The notes below the pieces were generated by a model. It was not told the origin of the DNA. It worked only from the letters and a program-made list of their open reading frames with translations, and did not search any database. Below, in pieces: positions 7,685 through 17,418 of a DNA stretch of 64,000 nucleotides (the stretch's first letter is position 1; each line of letters starts with the position of its first letter). The position numbers were made by a program, and so were the translations under genes. The stretch comes from Streptomyces rhizoryzae (GTDB lineage Bacteria; Actinomycetota; Actinomycetes; Streptomycetales; Streptomycetaceae). The stretch covers positions 146,614 to 210,613 of the forward strand of contig NZ_JALMUV010000007.1 in the NCBI RefSeq assembly GCF_023155275.1, written 5' to 3'.

Positions 7685-9343
7685 TCAGCGGCCGGTGCGC
7701 GCCGGGGCCGGCGCCCCCTCACGGCCGGCGGGCACGCTCTCCCCCGCCCCCGCTCCGGCGCCCTCCTCGGCCGCCGCCTCGTCCGTCCGCTCCCCGGACT
7801 CCGCGGCCCGGCGCGGCAGCCGCAGCGCGATCGCGGCGCCGACCAGCAGCAGCACCCCGCTGGCCACCAGCGTGACCCGCAGACCGTGCACGAACGCGTC
7901 CCGGGCGGCCAGCCGGAGCGCCTGGCGGGCGTGCTCCCCCAGGCCGGCGGCGACCTTGTACGCCTCGCCGAGCGAGTGCGACGCCGAGCGGGAGGCCGCC
8001 CGGGAGACCCCGTCGACCCGGGCCAGCCCCGGCGCGTACGCCGCGTTCATCACGCTGCCGAGCAGCGCCACCCCGATGCCGGCGCCCAGCTGGTAGGCGG
8101 TCTCGCCGAGCGCCGCGGCGCCGCCGGACTGCGCGGCCGGGGCCTCGCTGAGCATCGACTCGTACGCCCCGAAGAGCGTGGACTGGAAGCCGAAGCCGAG
8201 CAGGACGAAGCCGAGGGAGAGCTGCCAGAAGCGGTCGTGGGTGCCCATCGCGGTCAGCGACAGCACCGCGATCGCGGTCAGGGTGAAGCCGGCCGAGACC
8301 ATCACCCGCGGGCCCAGGGCCTGGAGGAGCTTGGAGCCGGTGAGGCCGGCGGCCATCGCGGAGAAGACCAGCGGCAGCATCCGCAGCCCGGTCTCCAGCG
8401 GGCTCAGCCCCAGCACGAGCTGGAGGTACTGCACGGCGATCAGCTGGAGGCCGACCAGCGCGAGCATGGCCAGCACGATGCAGCCGACGGAGGTGCCGAA
8501 CGCCGGCCGGGCGAACAGCCGCATGTCGATCAGCGGATGGGCCCGGCGGTGCTGCCGCCGGACGAAGAGGACCAGCAGCACCACGCCCACCGCGATCGGC
8601 AGCAGGGTGGTCACCCCGGCCACCGGGGCGCCGCTGCCCAGCCGCTTGACCCCGAAGACGATGCCCAGCACGCCGAACGCCGCGATCACCGCGCCGGCCA
8701 GGTCCCAGGGCCCGTTGCGCTCACCGCGCGACTCCGGCAGCAGCCAGCGCCCTATCAGGAACATCGCCGCCATCATCGGGATGTTGATCAGGAAGACCGA
8801 GCCCCACCAGAAGTTCTCGACCAGGAAGCCGCCGAGCACCGGGCCGACCGCGGCGCCCACCGCGGCGACCGCGCTCCACACCCCGATCGCCACCGCCCGC
8901 TCCCGCCGGTCGGGGAAGACCTGGCGCAGGATCGACAGCGTGGCCGGCATGATCATGGCGCCGCCGATGCCGAGCAGCGCCCGGGCGGCCATCAGGATCT
9001 GCGGATTGGGCGCGAGCGCCGCGGCGGCCGAGGCCAGGGCGAAGAGCCCGTAGCCGAGCAGCAGGATCCGGCGGCGGCCGACGCGGTCGCCCAGCGTGCC
9101 GAAGAGGATCAGCAGCGAGGCGGCGATGAGCGGGTAGACGTCGACGATCCACAGCAGCTCCACCGGCCCGGGCCGCAGGTCCTCGGTGATCGAGGGCACC
9201 GCGACGTAGAGGATCGTGGTGTCCAGCGCGACGAAGAGCAGGCTGACGCAGAGCACGATCAGCACGGTCCAGCGGTTCACGCCGCCTGTGTGCCGGGGAA
9301 CACCAGCCGTCCGCCCCCTGCCGGACGCGGTCGTCCCTGACAT
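7685..9343 (-). CDS. MFS drug exporter, DHA2 (14-TMS) family
   Basis: A 552-residue multidrug-type major facilitator. The first helix carries LFVALDTTILYVAVPSI, followed by GTLGDRVGRRRILLLGYGLF (motif A) and a motif C-like GPVLGGFLVENFWWGSVFLI. The length and number of hydrophobic segments fit the 14-helix EmrB/QacA group, which exports drugs or cationic compounds using the proton gradient. The C-terminal 40 residues are Ala/Glu-rich and cytoplasmic. AGGAGG is well placed before the ATG at 9343. The substrate cannot be inferred. The gene is 128 bp downstream of nothing co-directional, so it is probably transcribed alone from the region near 9350-9480. Confidence 0.9.
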   Translation of the reverse strand: MSGTTASGRGRTAGVPRHTGGVNRWTVLIVLCVSLLFVALDTTILYVAVPSITEDLRPGPVELLWIVDVYPLIAASLLILFGTLGDRVGRRRILLLGYGLFALASAAAALAPNPQILMAARALLGIGGAMIMPATLSILRQVFPDRRERAVAIGVWSAVAAVGAAVGPVLGGFLVENFWWGSVFLINIPMMAAMFLIGRWLLPESRGERNGPWDLAGAVIAAFGVLGIVFGVKRLGSGAPVAGVTTLLPIAVGVVLLVLFVRRQHRRAHPLIDMRLFARPAFGTSVGCIVLAMLALVGLQLIAVQYLQLVLGLSPLETGLRMLPLVFSAMAAGLTGSKLLQALGPRVMVSAGFTLTAIAVLSLTAMGTHDRFWQLSLGFVLLGFGFQSTLFGAYESMLSEAPAAQSGGAAALGETAYQLGAGIGVALLGSVMNAAYAPGLARVDGVSRAASRSASHSLGEAYKVAAGLGEHARQALRLAARDAFVHGLRVTLVASGVLLLVGAAIALRLPRRAAESGERTDEAAAEEGAGAGAGESVPAGREGAPAPARTGR

Positions 9344-9557
9344 CCAGTACCTCCTGTCATGCGCTCGCCGACCTGCTCCCGCGGGCCGCGGACCGCGGCG
9401 CGACGGCGCTCCGGCGGAACCGGCGGCACGGGCGAGTGGAGACGTCAGACTACGCGAGACCCCCCGGGACCCGCGTGGCCCACCTCACGGTGAGACGCTC
9501 ATCGCAGCCCCGGACGTTCCACCCGTAGCGGTCGGGCCGGCCGGCCCCGGCCACCTG

Positions 9558-9563
9558 GATAAT
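9558..9563 (+). promoter_or_regulatory. Putative -10 element (GATAAT) for a leaderless start
   Basis: GATAAT ends 7 nt before the ATG at 9571 and no Shine-Dalgarno is present, so transcription would begin at or next to the start codon. No clear -35 is seen. Confidence 0.4.
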
Positions 9564-9570
9564 CGTCCGG

Positions 9571-10764
9571 ATGAACGACCTCGCCTCGACCGCGGCGCCC
9601 GGCCGGACCCTCTGCCCGCCCGCCGTCCGCGCCGCCCTGCGCCGCGCCGTCCCCGGCCTGGCCGCGTACGCGGCGATCCGGCTGCTGGGCCTGGCCGTGC
9701 TGATGGCCTGGTCGGCGGCGTCCGGCAAGGACTGGCACACCCTGCTCACCGCCCGCTGGGACTCCCTCTGGTACACCCGCGTCGCCGAGCAGGGCTACGG
9801 CTACACCGTCCACCTGGCCAACGGCGCGGTCCACTCCAACCTCGCCTTCTTCCCGCTGCTGCCCTGGCTGGAGCGGGGCCTGTCGGCCCTCACCCCGCTG
9901 ACCGCGGCGGACGCCGGGCTGGCGGTGGCCTGGCTGGCGTCCCTGGCCGCGGCCTGGGCGCTGTACGCCACCGGGGAACGGCTGCACGGCCCGCGGGCCG
10001 GCGTCGCGCTGGCCGCGCTGTGGGCCGCACTGCCGGTCGGGATCGTGCAGTCGATGGCGTACTCGGAGTCGCTGTTCACCGCGCTGGCCGCCTGGGGCGT
10101 CCACGCCGTGCTGACCGGCCGCTGGGTGTGGGCCGGCGCGCTGGCGTCGCTGGCCGGGCTGACCCGGCCGGTGGGCGCCGCGGTGGTCGCCGCGGTCTGG
10201 ATCACCGCCGCGGTGACGGTGGCGAACGAGCGGGCCGGCGGGGTCCGGTGGCGCACCCTCCTCGGCGGCCGGCACCGGCGGATGCTGTTCGGCATCCTGC
10301 TCGCGCCGCTCGGCTGGTGCGGGTACGTGGTGTGGGTCGGCGTCCGGCAGGGCTCGCCGACCGGATATCTGGACGTCCAGGGCGGCTGGGGCAACGGCTT
10401 CGACGGCGGGATCGCGTTCGCCCGCTTCGTCGGGCACCAGCTGGCCGGCCCGGCCCTCCCGGCCGGCCTCGGCCTGCTGGCCGGCGTCGCCCTGGTGATC
10501 TGGCTGTACGTGCACGGCGTGCGGAAGGGCCAGCCGCTGCCGCTGGCCGTCTACGGCGGCACGGTGCTGTTCATCGCGCTCACCGCCAAGGGCTACTTCG
10601 GGTCGAAACCGCGGCTGATGATGCCGGCCTTCCCGCTGCTGCTGCCGCTCGCGGCCGGGCTGGCCCGGTGGCGCCCGGCACGGTCGTGGCCGGTCATCGC
10701 GGTGGTGGCGGCCGGCTCGGCGGTCTACGGCGCGTTCTGGCTCAACGGCTCCGGCCCGCCGTGA
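9571..10764 (+). CDS. Integral membrane mannosyltransferase-like protein (GPI/PIG-V type)
   Basis: A 397-residue polytopic membrane protein with about eight or nine hydrophobic segments. The extracytoplasmic block ARWDSLWYTRVAEQGY, the FFPLLPWLERG segment and SMAYSESLFT match bacterial proteins related to the GPI mannosyltransferases PIG-V/Gpi18, which use polyprenyl-phosphate sugars. The acceptor in actinobacteria is not established. Its PAP2 phosphatase neighbour (11030) is consistent with lipid-linked sugar chemistry. No Shine-Dalgarno is seen; a GATAAT 7 nt upstream suggests a leaderless mRNA. Confidence 0.8.
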   Translation: MNDLASTAAPGRTLCPPAVRAALRRAVPGLAAYAAIRLLGLAVLMAWSAASGKDWHTLLTARWDSLWYTRVAEQGYGYTVHLANGAVHSNLAFFPLLPWLERGLSALTPLTAADAGLAVAWLASLAAAWALYATGERLHGPRAGVALAALWAALPVGIVQSMAYSESLFTALAAWGVHAVLTGRWVWAGALASLAGLTRPVGAAVVAAVWITAAVTVANERAGGVRWRTLLGGRHRRMLFGILLAPLGWCGYVVWVGVRQGSPTGYLDVQGGWGNGFDGGIAFARFVGHQLAGPALPAGLGLLAGVALVIWLYVHGVRKGQPLPLAVYGGTVLFIALTAKGYFGSKPRLMMPAFPLLLPLAAGLARWRPARSWPVIAVVAAGSAVYGAFWLNGSGPP

Positions 10765-11016
10765 CCGGAAGATCCCGCTCCGTAATGCCCGGCCGACGGA
10801 AAACGCCCCGCGACACCCGTACGCATCGCGGATAAACTCCTCCACCGAAAAACAGATAAGCGCCTATCGGGCCGACACGCGACCGGCCGGAACTGAATCG
10901 GAAGGCCGGGAAATTCTCTTCGAAATCCCTGGAAGCGAGCCCGCATTGAGACCCATTCCACATCACATCGTCATTACAAAGCGCATGGTTTGACCAAGTG
11001 CATACATCACACGCGG

Positions 11017-11022
11017 TAACGT
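11017..11022 (+). promoter_or_regulatory. Putative -10 element (TAACGT) for a leaderless start
   Basis: TAACGT ends 7 nt before the GTG at 11030. A TTGACC at 10990-10995 would give a 21-bp spacer, longer than normal. The upstream 200 bp is unusually AT-rich. Confidence 0.4.
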
Positions 11023-11029
11023 CGTTTGA

Positions 11030-12067
11030 GTGCGTACCGATGACAAGCTCGACCAGATGGAGGAGCGCCTCCCGACCGATCGCGTCAGACCACCGCGCAT
11101 GACCCGGACCCGGCTGTGGCTGTTCTGGGGCACGCTGGCGGTCTACGCCGCGATCGTCGCCGGGGTGCTCGCCAACACCTCCCTGGTCACCATCGACTGG
11201 CAGCTCATGCTCTTCCGGCCGTACAAGCAGTGGCCGGCGATCCACGCCTTCCTCGACTACTTCGTCGTGCTGGGGCAGCGCGGGCCGACCGCGGTGGCGG
11301 TGGCGGCCTGGCTGGGCTGGCGCTGCTGGCGGCAGCGCAACCTCCACCCGCTGCTGGTGCTCGGCGCCTCGCTGCTGCTGCTGAACATCACCGTCGGCGC
11401 CGCCAAGCTCGGCATGGGCCGCCTCGGCCCGCACTACGCGACGACGGTCGGTTCGAACGAGATGTGGCTGGGCGGCGACATATTCCCCTCCGGCCACACC
11501 GCCAACGCCGTGGTCACCTGGGGCGTACTGGCCTATCTGGCGACCACCCCGCTGCGCCGCCGCACCCTGTCGGTGATCGCCGCGCTGGGCGCGCTGGGCG
11601 TCGGGATGACCACCGTCTACCTCGGCACGCACTGGGTCAGCGACGTCCTGCTGGGCTGGGCCGCGGGCCTGCTGGTGCTGCTGGCGATGCCGTGGTTCGA
11701 GCCCGGTATCACCTGGGTCGAGGACCGGCTGATGGGCATCCTGCTGCGGCTCTGGCTGCGGCTGCGCCCCGATTCGCTGCGCGGCCCGCTGCCGGCCGGC
11801 GCGCTGGCCTCGGACGTCTCCCGGCAGCGGCCCGCCGGGGACGGCGGGGTGCTGGTGCGCGAGGCGGTCGGCGCCGCCACCGGGAGCCGCACCGCACGCG
11901 GCACCGAGAGCCGGCCGCACCACCCGCCGCGCCCGCACACCAGCCGCGCCGAGCGCACGCCGGTCACCCCGGCGGGCAGCCGCCGGCCGCCGCACGCGGA
12001 CCGCGTCCCGCGCGGCACCGCGCCGTTCGGCCCGGCCGCCGGCCGCCCCCGCAACGGCACCGGCTGA
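11030..12067 (+). CDS. PAP2-family membrane phosphatase
   Basis: A 345-residue membrane protein of the PAP2 superfamily. Conserved motifs are KLGMGRLGP (a divergent first motif, residues 126-134), FPSGHTANA with the catalytic-region His (PSGH at 153-156) and VYLGTHWVSDVLLGW with His201 and Asp205. PAP2 enzymes dephosphorylate lipid phosphates or undecaprenyl pyrophosphate at the membrane. About 100 residues after the last helix are Arg/Pro/Gly-rich and probably disordered. The GTG at 11030 is supported by a TAACGT 7 nt upstream; internal ATGs at 11057 and 11099 are alternatives. Confidence 0.88.
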   Translation: MRTDDKLDQMEERLPTDRVRPPRMTRTRLWLFWGTLAVYAAIVAGVLANTSLVTIDWQLMLFRPYKQWPAIHAFLDYFVVLGQRGPTAVAVAAWLGWRCWRQRNLHPLLVLGASLLLLNITVGAAKLGMGRLGPHYATTVGSNEMWLGGDIFPSGHTANAVVTWGVLAYLATTPLRRRTLSVIAALGALGVGMTTVYLGTHWVSDVLLGWAAGLLVLLAMPWFEPGITWVEDRLMGILLRLWLRLRPDSLRGPLPAGALASDVSRQRPAGDGGVLVREAVGAATGSRTARGTESRPHHPPRPHTSRAERTPVTPAGSRRPPHADRVPRGTAPFGPAAGRPRNGTG

Positions 12068-12110
12068 CCCCGGCCACCGGGACCGGTACGCACACCCCGC
12101 CCGCGCCACA

Positions 12111-12153
12111 CGAAGGCCCCGGCGCTCCCCTGAAGGGAGCACCGGGGCCTTCG
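12111..12153. terminator. Bidirectional hairpin terminator
   Basis: Arms CGAAGGCCCCGG and CCGGGGCCTTCG enclose a second stem GCTCCC/GGGAGC. It sits between the convergent PAP2 gene (ends 12067) and the I78-like gene (ends 12192). Confidence 0.8.
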
Positions 12154-12191
12154 CCGTGTCCGCCGGGTCGCCGGGCGGCGCGGGCGAGCCG

Positions 12192-12416
12192 TCAGCCCTG
12201 CCAGCCGCGCCGCACCCGCCCGTCCTCGACCTCGAAGTTGATCCGGCCGGGGGCGTACTCCATGGTGATCATGGCGCCGGGGGGCAGCGAGCGCACCGTG
12301 GTCCAGCCGCGGGAGCGGGCCCGCTCCTCGGCGGCCTCCTGGCCGAGGCCCACATACGCCTCGGGGTCGTCCTGGATGCCGGGGGTCTCACCGGGAAGGT
12401 TCGGTTCGGGTGCCAT
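12192..12416 (-). CDS. I78 peptidase-inhibitor-like small protein
   Basis: A 74-residue protein. The C-terminal half, with VRSLPPGAMITMEYAPGRI then NFEVEDGRVRRGWQG, fits the I78 inhibitor fold, related to potato inhibitor I: an exposed loop, the DxxPxRIN-like step and a final tryptophan. I78 members inhibit serine proteases, but no signal peptide is present, so this copy is probably cytoplasmic and its target is unknown. A TACGGT 7 nt before the ATG at 12416 and the lack of a Shine-Dalgarno suggest a leaderless transcript. Confidence 0.78.
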   Translation of the reverse strand: MAPEPNLPGETPGIQDDPEAYVGLGQEAAEERARSRGWTTVRSLPPGAMITMEYAPGRINFEVEDGRVRRGWQG

Positions 12417-12423
12417 ACCGGCC

Positions 12424-12429
12424 ACCGTA
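12424..12429 (-). promoter_or_regulatory. Putative -10 element (TACGGT) for a leaderless start
   Basis: On the minus strand TACGGT is followed by 7 nt and then the ATG of the I78-like gene at 12416. Confidence 0.45.
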
Positions 12430-12802
12430 GGCGCCCGCGGCGGCGCGCGGAAGGCCCGTCCGCACGCCCCGCACCGGCCCGCCGGCCCGCCCCGGGTCAC
12501 ACTTCTGTCACAGCGAACGCTCCTGCGATTGCCGGAACCGCCCTCACCCTTACGCGCCGTGCGACGCTGCGACCGGGTGGATATCGAAGCGGCCGGAATT
12601 CCCCCTTGATCGGATACCGAACCCTGTGCCGCCGCTGCGGACAACGCCGGGCAACTCGCGGAAATTAATCGCCGGCCGGCCCCGTAATCCCCTTACCGGA
12701 CACCCTTTTCCAGCCGCCGGGAAATTGACCGGCGAGACACATCCCACACACATTTCCCGCACATCGGCCCACCCGGCAGCCGCCCGGCAGACCGGGCACA
12801 CC

Positions 12803-12827
12803 GGGGCCGGGGCGCGGCCCCGGCCCC
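12803..12827 (-). terminator. Hairpin terminator
   Basis: Perfect 10-bp stem GGGGCCGGGG/CCCCGGCCCC with a 5-nt loop, directly after the stop of the transferase gene at 12829. Confidence 0.65.
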
Positions 12828-12828
12828 G

Positions 12829-13764
12829 CTACTCCGCGCCGAGCGGGCCGCTGACCCGGACGGCCAGGTCGTTGTCGAGCGTGTAGTACGGGCCGACGCG
12901 CAGTTCGCCGCCGGCCGCGGGCACCGGCACGGCCGGGTAGCTGAACACCTGCTCCTTGTCCGGGACGTCGTCCAGCAGCCGGGCGATCCGGACCGGCGGG
13001 GCGCCCGCGCCGGGCCGCAGCCACAGGTCCCACGGCTCGCTGCCGCGCCGCCAGCGGGCGGCCAGCTCCGCGCACGGCAGGGTGAAGCGGAAGTCCGGTC
13101 CCTCGACGGCCAGCGGGACGGTGACCGGCTCCTGGCCGGCCTGGCGGGAGCGCGCCTCGGCCTGCGCGCCGGCCGCCGGGCCCGCCCCGTAGAGGCGGCC
13201 GGTGACGGTGATGCCGCCGGGCGCCACCAGGATGTCGCCGGCCTCCGCGTGCGGGCCGCGCAGCCAGCTGCGCAGCGCGAGGTTGCCCCGCTGGGTGGCG
13301 TAGGGGATGCGGACGCCGAGCCGGCCGATGCCGGCCAGCGGCCGGCGGTCCACCAGGGACCGCAGGTCGTTGACGCCGGGCAGCAGCCGGCGCGGGTCGG
13401 CGCCGTCGCCGAGGTCGGCGTAGGCGTGCCAGCGGCCCTCGGCGAGCGCGACGGTGCTGGGCAGCACGGCGCGCAGCCGGCCGGGGCCGTTCGGCCCGAG
13501 CGGCAGCCGCACCTCGTCGTCGGCCGGGCCGGCGGCCACCGTCTCCCCGGCGCCCGCGCGCAGCCGCAGCACCAGGGCCGCGCTCCAGGTGGTGCCGTGC
13601 CCGCGGGGGACGTCCAGGTCGAAGGTGAGGCCGCCCGCGGAGTCCGCGATGCAGTCGGCCTTGAGGTCCACGGGCACCGGCGTCCCTCCCTGCGTCACCG
13701 CGTTCCGCCGCGGGCGCCGGCCCGCTCCGGGACCGGTCAGCGGCGGCTGCGTCGAGGCGTTCAT
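12829..13764 (-). CDS. Putative transferase partner of the adjacent glycosyltransferase
   Basis: A 311-residue protein. I do not recognise a domain with certainty. It has three similar beta-rich sections (GLTFDLDVPRGHGTTWSAAL; GRWHAYADLGDGADPRRLLP; GDILVAPGGITVTGRLYG), with no signal peptide or membrane helix, and ends with PYYTLDNDLAVRVSG. Similar streptomycete proteins are often labelled transferase because they sit beside glycosyltransferases; the sequence suggests a sugar- or polysaccharide-binding accessory role. Its ATG at 13764 overlaps the glycosyltransferase stop by 4 bases (ATGA), so the two are translationally coupled. Confidence 0.65.
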   Translation of the reverse strand: MNASTQPPLTGPGAGRRPRRNAVTQGGTPVPVDLKADCIADSAGGLTFDLDVPRGHGTTWSAALVLRLRAGAGETVAAGPADDEVRLPLGPNGPGRLRAVLPSTVALAEGRWHAYADLGDGADPRRLLPGVNDLRSLVDRRPLAGIGRLGVRIPYATQRGNLALRSWLRGPHAEAGDILVAPGGITVTGRLYGAGPAAGAQAEARSRQAGQEPVTVPLAVEGPDFRFTLPCAELAARWRRGSEPWDLWLRPGAGAPPVRIARLLDDVPDKEQVFSYPAVPVPAAGGELRVGPYYTLDNDLAVRVSGPLGAE

Positions 13765-15035
13765 ACCGTCCGTACCCCTCTCACCGCGGCCCGGACCGCG
13801 AGCCCGGTGGCGTACTTGGTGGCGTATCCGCCGCCGATCAGGGCTCCCCTGGCGTGGTGCAGGGAGGCGCGCAGGCCGCTGCCGCGCCGCCGCGCGAGCA
13901 GCGCGGCGAAGAGGTCGGCGTGCCGCCCGGCCACCTCGGCCGGGTCGAAGCGGGCGGCGGCCGCGGCGCGCGCGGCGGCGCCCATCCGCCTCCGGGCGGC
14001 GCCGTCGCCGGTCAGCGCGAGCAGCGCCGCGGCGAGCGCCGCGGGGTCCCCCGGCGGCACCAGCCGGCCGGTGACCCCGTCCTCGACCGTCTCGCCGGCG
14101 GCGTACGGGCAGTCGGTGGCGACGGCCGGCAGGCCGCAGCGCAGCGCCCCGGCGAGGGCCGTGCCGGTGGCCTCGGGGCCCGCCGGGTCCACGGCGAGGG
14201 CGCCCTTGGCCCACTCCGGCTCCAGCGGCCGGGCCGGGCCCATCAGGAAGACGTGGTTGTAGAGCCCGAGCTGCCCGATCAGCTCCCGCAGCGCGGCCCG
14301 TTCGGGGCCGCTGCCGTAGATCCGCAGCCGCCAGTCGGGGCGTTCGGCGGCCACCGCGGCGAACGCCCGGACCAGGACGTCGAAACGCCGCTCGCGGACC
14401 AGCCGGCCGGCCGCGACCACCCACCGGCCGCTGCCGTCGGCGGGCGCCAGCCGCGGCGCGGGCACCGCGCGCGGCACCGCCGCGATCCGCACCCCGGGCA
14501 GCCGCATCCCGCGCCGGTACGCCCGGGCGTCCGCCTCGGTGCCGGTGATCAGGGCGTCCAGCCGCGGGTAGGCGCCGCGCAGCGCCAGCCGCAGCTCCCG
14601 GCCGTGGGCGGCCAGGCAGAGCGGCTCCTGGCCGGCCCGCAGCGGGCCGCGGCGGGTCTGCCGGGCGACGTGCACGGTGAGGCCGGGCCGGGTGCCGACC
14701 ACCACGTCGGCCGCGGTCCGCCGCAGGTACTGGGCGATCCGGCGGTCGGTCAGCTCGCTGTACGGGCCGGAGCCGGGCTCGGCGGCCGGGAAGACGCGGG
14801 ACGGCCGGGCGTGCGCCGGGTCGGTGCGGTCGGCGGCCGGGGCGTGCTCCCGGAGGTCGACCAGGTGCCGCAGCGCGACCCGGGGCCCGAGGTCGAGGGC
14901 CGGGGCGGCGCGGTGCCGCAGCACCGAGACGATCTCGACGTCGTGCCGTTCGGCGAGGGCGCCGGCCAGGGCGAACGTCGCCCGGACCGTCTCCCCGGCG
15001 CCGTAGGCGTGGTGCATCAGGAATGAGATGTGCAT
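13761..15035 (-). CDS. Glycosyltransferase, GT4-like
   Basis: A 424-residue two-domain GT-B glycosyltransferase. It begins ISFLMHHAYGAGETVRATF, the sugar-acceptor side of GT4 enzymes. The C-terminal donor half shows RWVVAAGRLVRERRFDVLV, LRIYGSGPERAALRELI, then the region GPEATGTALAGALRCGLPAV in place of the usual E-x7-E motif, and GVTGRLVPPGDPAALAAAL. It should transfer a sugar from a nucleotide sugar in the cytoplasm; donor and acceptor are unknown. It is first in a two-gene operon with the protein at 12829. Confidence 0.88.
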   Translation of the reverse strand: MHISFLMHHAYGAGETVRATFALAGALAERHDVEIVSVLRHRAAPALDLGPRVALRHLVDLREHAPAADRTDPAHARPSRVFPAAEPGSGPYSELTDRRIAQYLRRTAADVVVGTRPGLTVHVARQTRRGPLRAGQEPLCLAAHGRELRLALRGAYPRLDALITGTEADARAYRRGMRLPGVRIAAVPRAVPAPRLAPADGSGRWVVAAGRLVRERRFDVLVRAFAAVAAERPDWRLRIYGSGPERAALRELIGQLGLYNHVFLMGPARPLEPEWAKGALAVDPAGPEATGTALAGALRCGLPAVATDCPYAAGETVEDGVTGRLVPPGDPAALAAALLALTGDGAARRRMGAAARAAAAARFDPAEVAGRHADLFAALLARRRGSGLRASLHHARGALIGGGYATKYATGLAVRAAVRGVRTV

Positions 15036-15206
15036 CCGTCCCCGCGTCCCCTGGTCCTCGCTCGTCCTCGATCCCCCGCGCCCCGGACCGGCCGCCCGGC
15101 GGCGCCCGGTTTCCGGCTGTTGGAAGGTAAGACCGCGGAACGGCCTTCATGGTTGGGGGTATTGGCCAAGTCGTGCCGAAAAAGATAGGGCATCGGTATG
15201 GCGGGA

Positions 15207-15221
15207 CGGGAACTTTTCCCG
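15207..15221. other. Small palindrome between the Rpf gene and the glycosyltransferase
   Basis: CGGGAA-CTT-TTCCCG in the 243-bp gap between the Rpf gene (stop at 15279) and the glycosyltransferase start (15035). It could be an operator of the glycosyltransferase or part of the Rpf terminator. Confidence 0.3.
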
Positions 15222-15278
15222 GGAGCGGGGCCCTTGGGGCGCGGGTCCTGGACGGCCGGCCAGCGCCGGGCCGGCGGG

Positions 15279-17045
<1,767 letters not shown>

Positions 17046-17049
17046 CTAC

Positions 17050-17403
17050 GTGCACGCATACGACCCGCCCTCCCGCGCCCCGTACCCCCACCACGCCATT
17101 CCCGGCATGCGCCCGGCCCGCGACCACGGGGCGCCGCGCGCCGCCGACCGCGGCTCGGCCACGCCGATCTACGACGCGCTGTACGCCGAGTACCGCCACG
17201 CCTTCCGGGCGCTCCCCGGGGACCGTACGGACGAGCCGGAGGTGCCGGAGGCGCTGCGCGGCGCGCACTGGAGCCGGACGCCTGCGCCGGCGCCGACGCA
17301 GTGGGAGGTGGTGGGGCGGCAGCCGTTCCGGCCCCGGGGCCAGCTGCCGGCGGCGCTGCCACCGGGACAGCGGGACGCGTCCCGGCCGCCCGGCGGCCGC
17401 TGA
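17050..17403 (+). CDS. Hypothetical protein
   Basis: A proline- and arginine-rich protein of 117 residues from the GTG at 17050. The only ordered-looking part is ATPIYDALYAEYRHAFRALP followed by GDRTDEPEVPEALR; both ends look disordered. No known domain. The ATG at 16981 is also in frame, but it lies inside the terminator of the preceding gene, so the later GTG is preferred. No clear Shine-Dalgarno is seen. It is convergent with der. Confidence 0.6.
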   Translation: MHAYDPPSRAPYPHHAIPGMRPARDHGAPRAADRGSATPIYDALYAEYRHAFRALPGDRTDEPEVPEALRGAHWSRTPAPAPTQWEVVGRQPFRPRGQLPAALPPGQRDASRPPGGR

Positions 17404-17418
17404 CCCGGGGCCGGTGGG

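Larger units (their letters stand above)
12417..12828. other. Intergenic region between I78-like gene and transferase
   Basis: About 410 bp with no supported gene. It contains the -10 element for the I78-like gene (12424-12429) and the terminator at 12803-12827. The middle, around 12650-12740, is AT-richer than its surroundings (several GAAATT and TTAATC words) without a recognisable motif. Confidence 0.5.
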
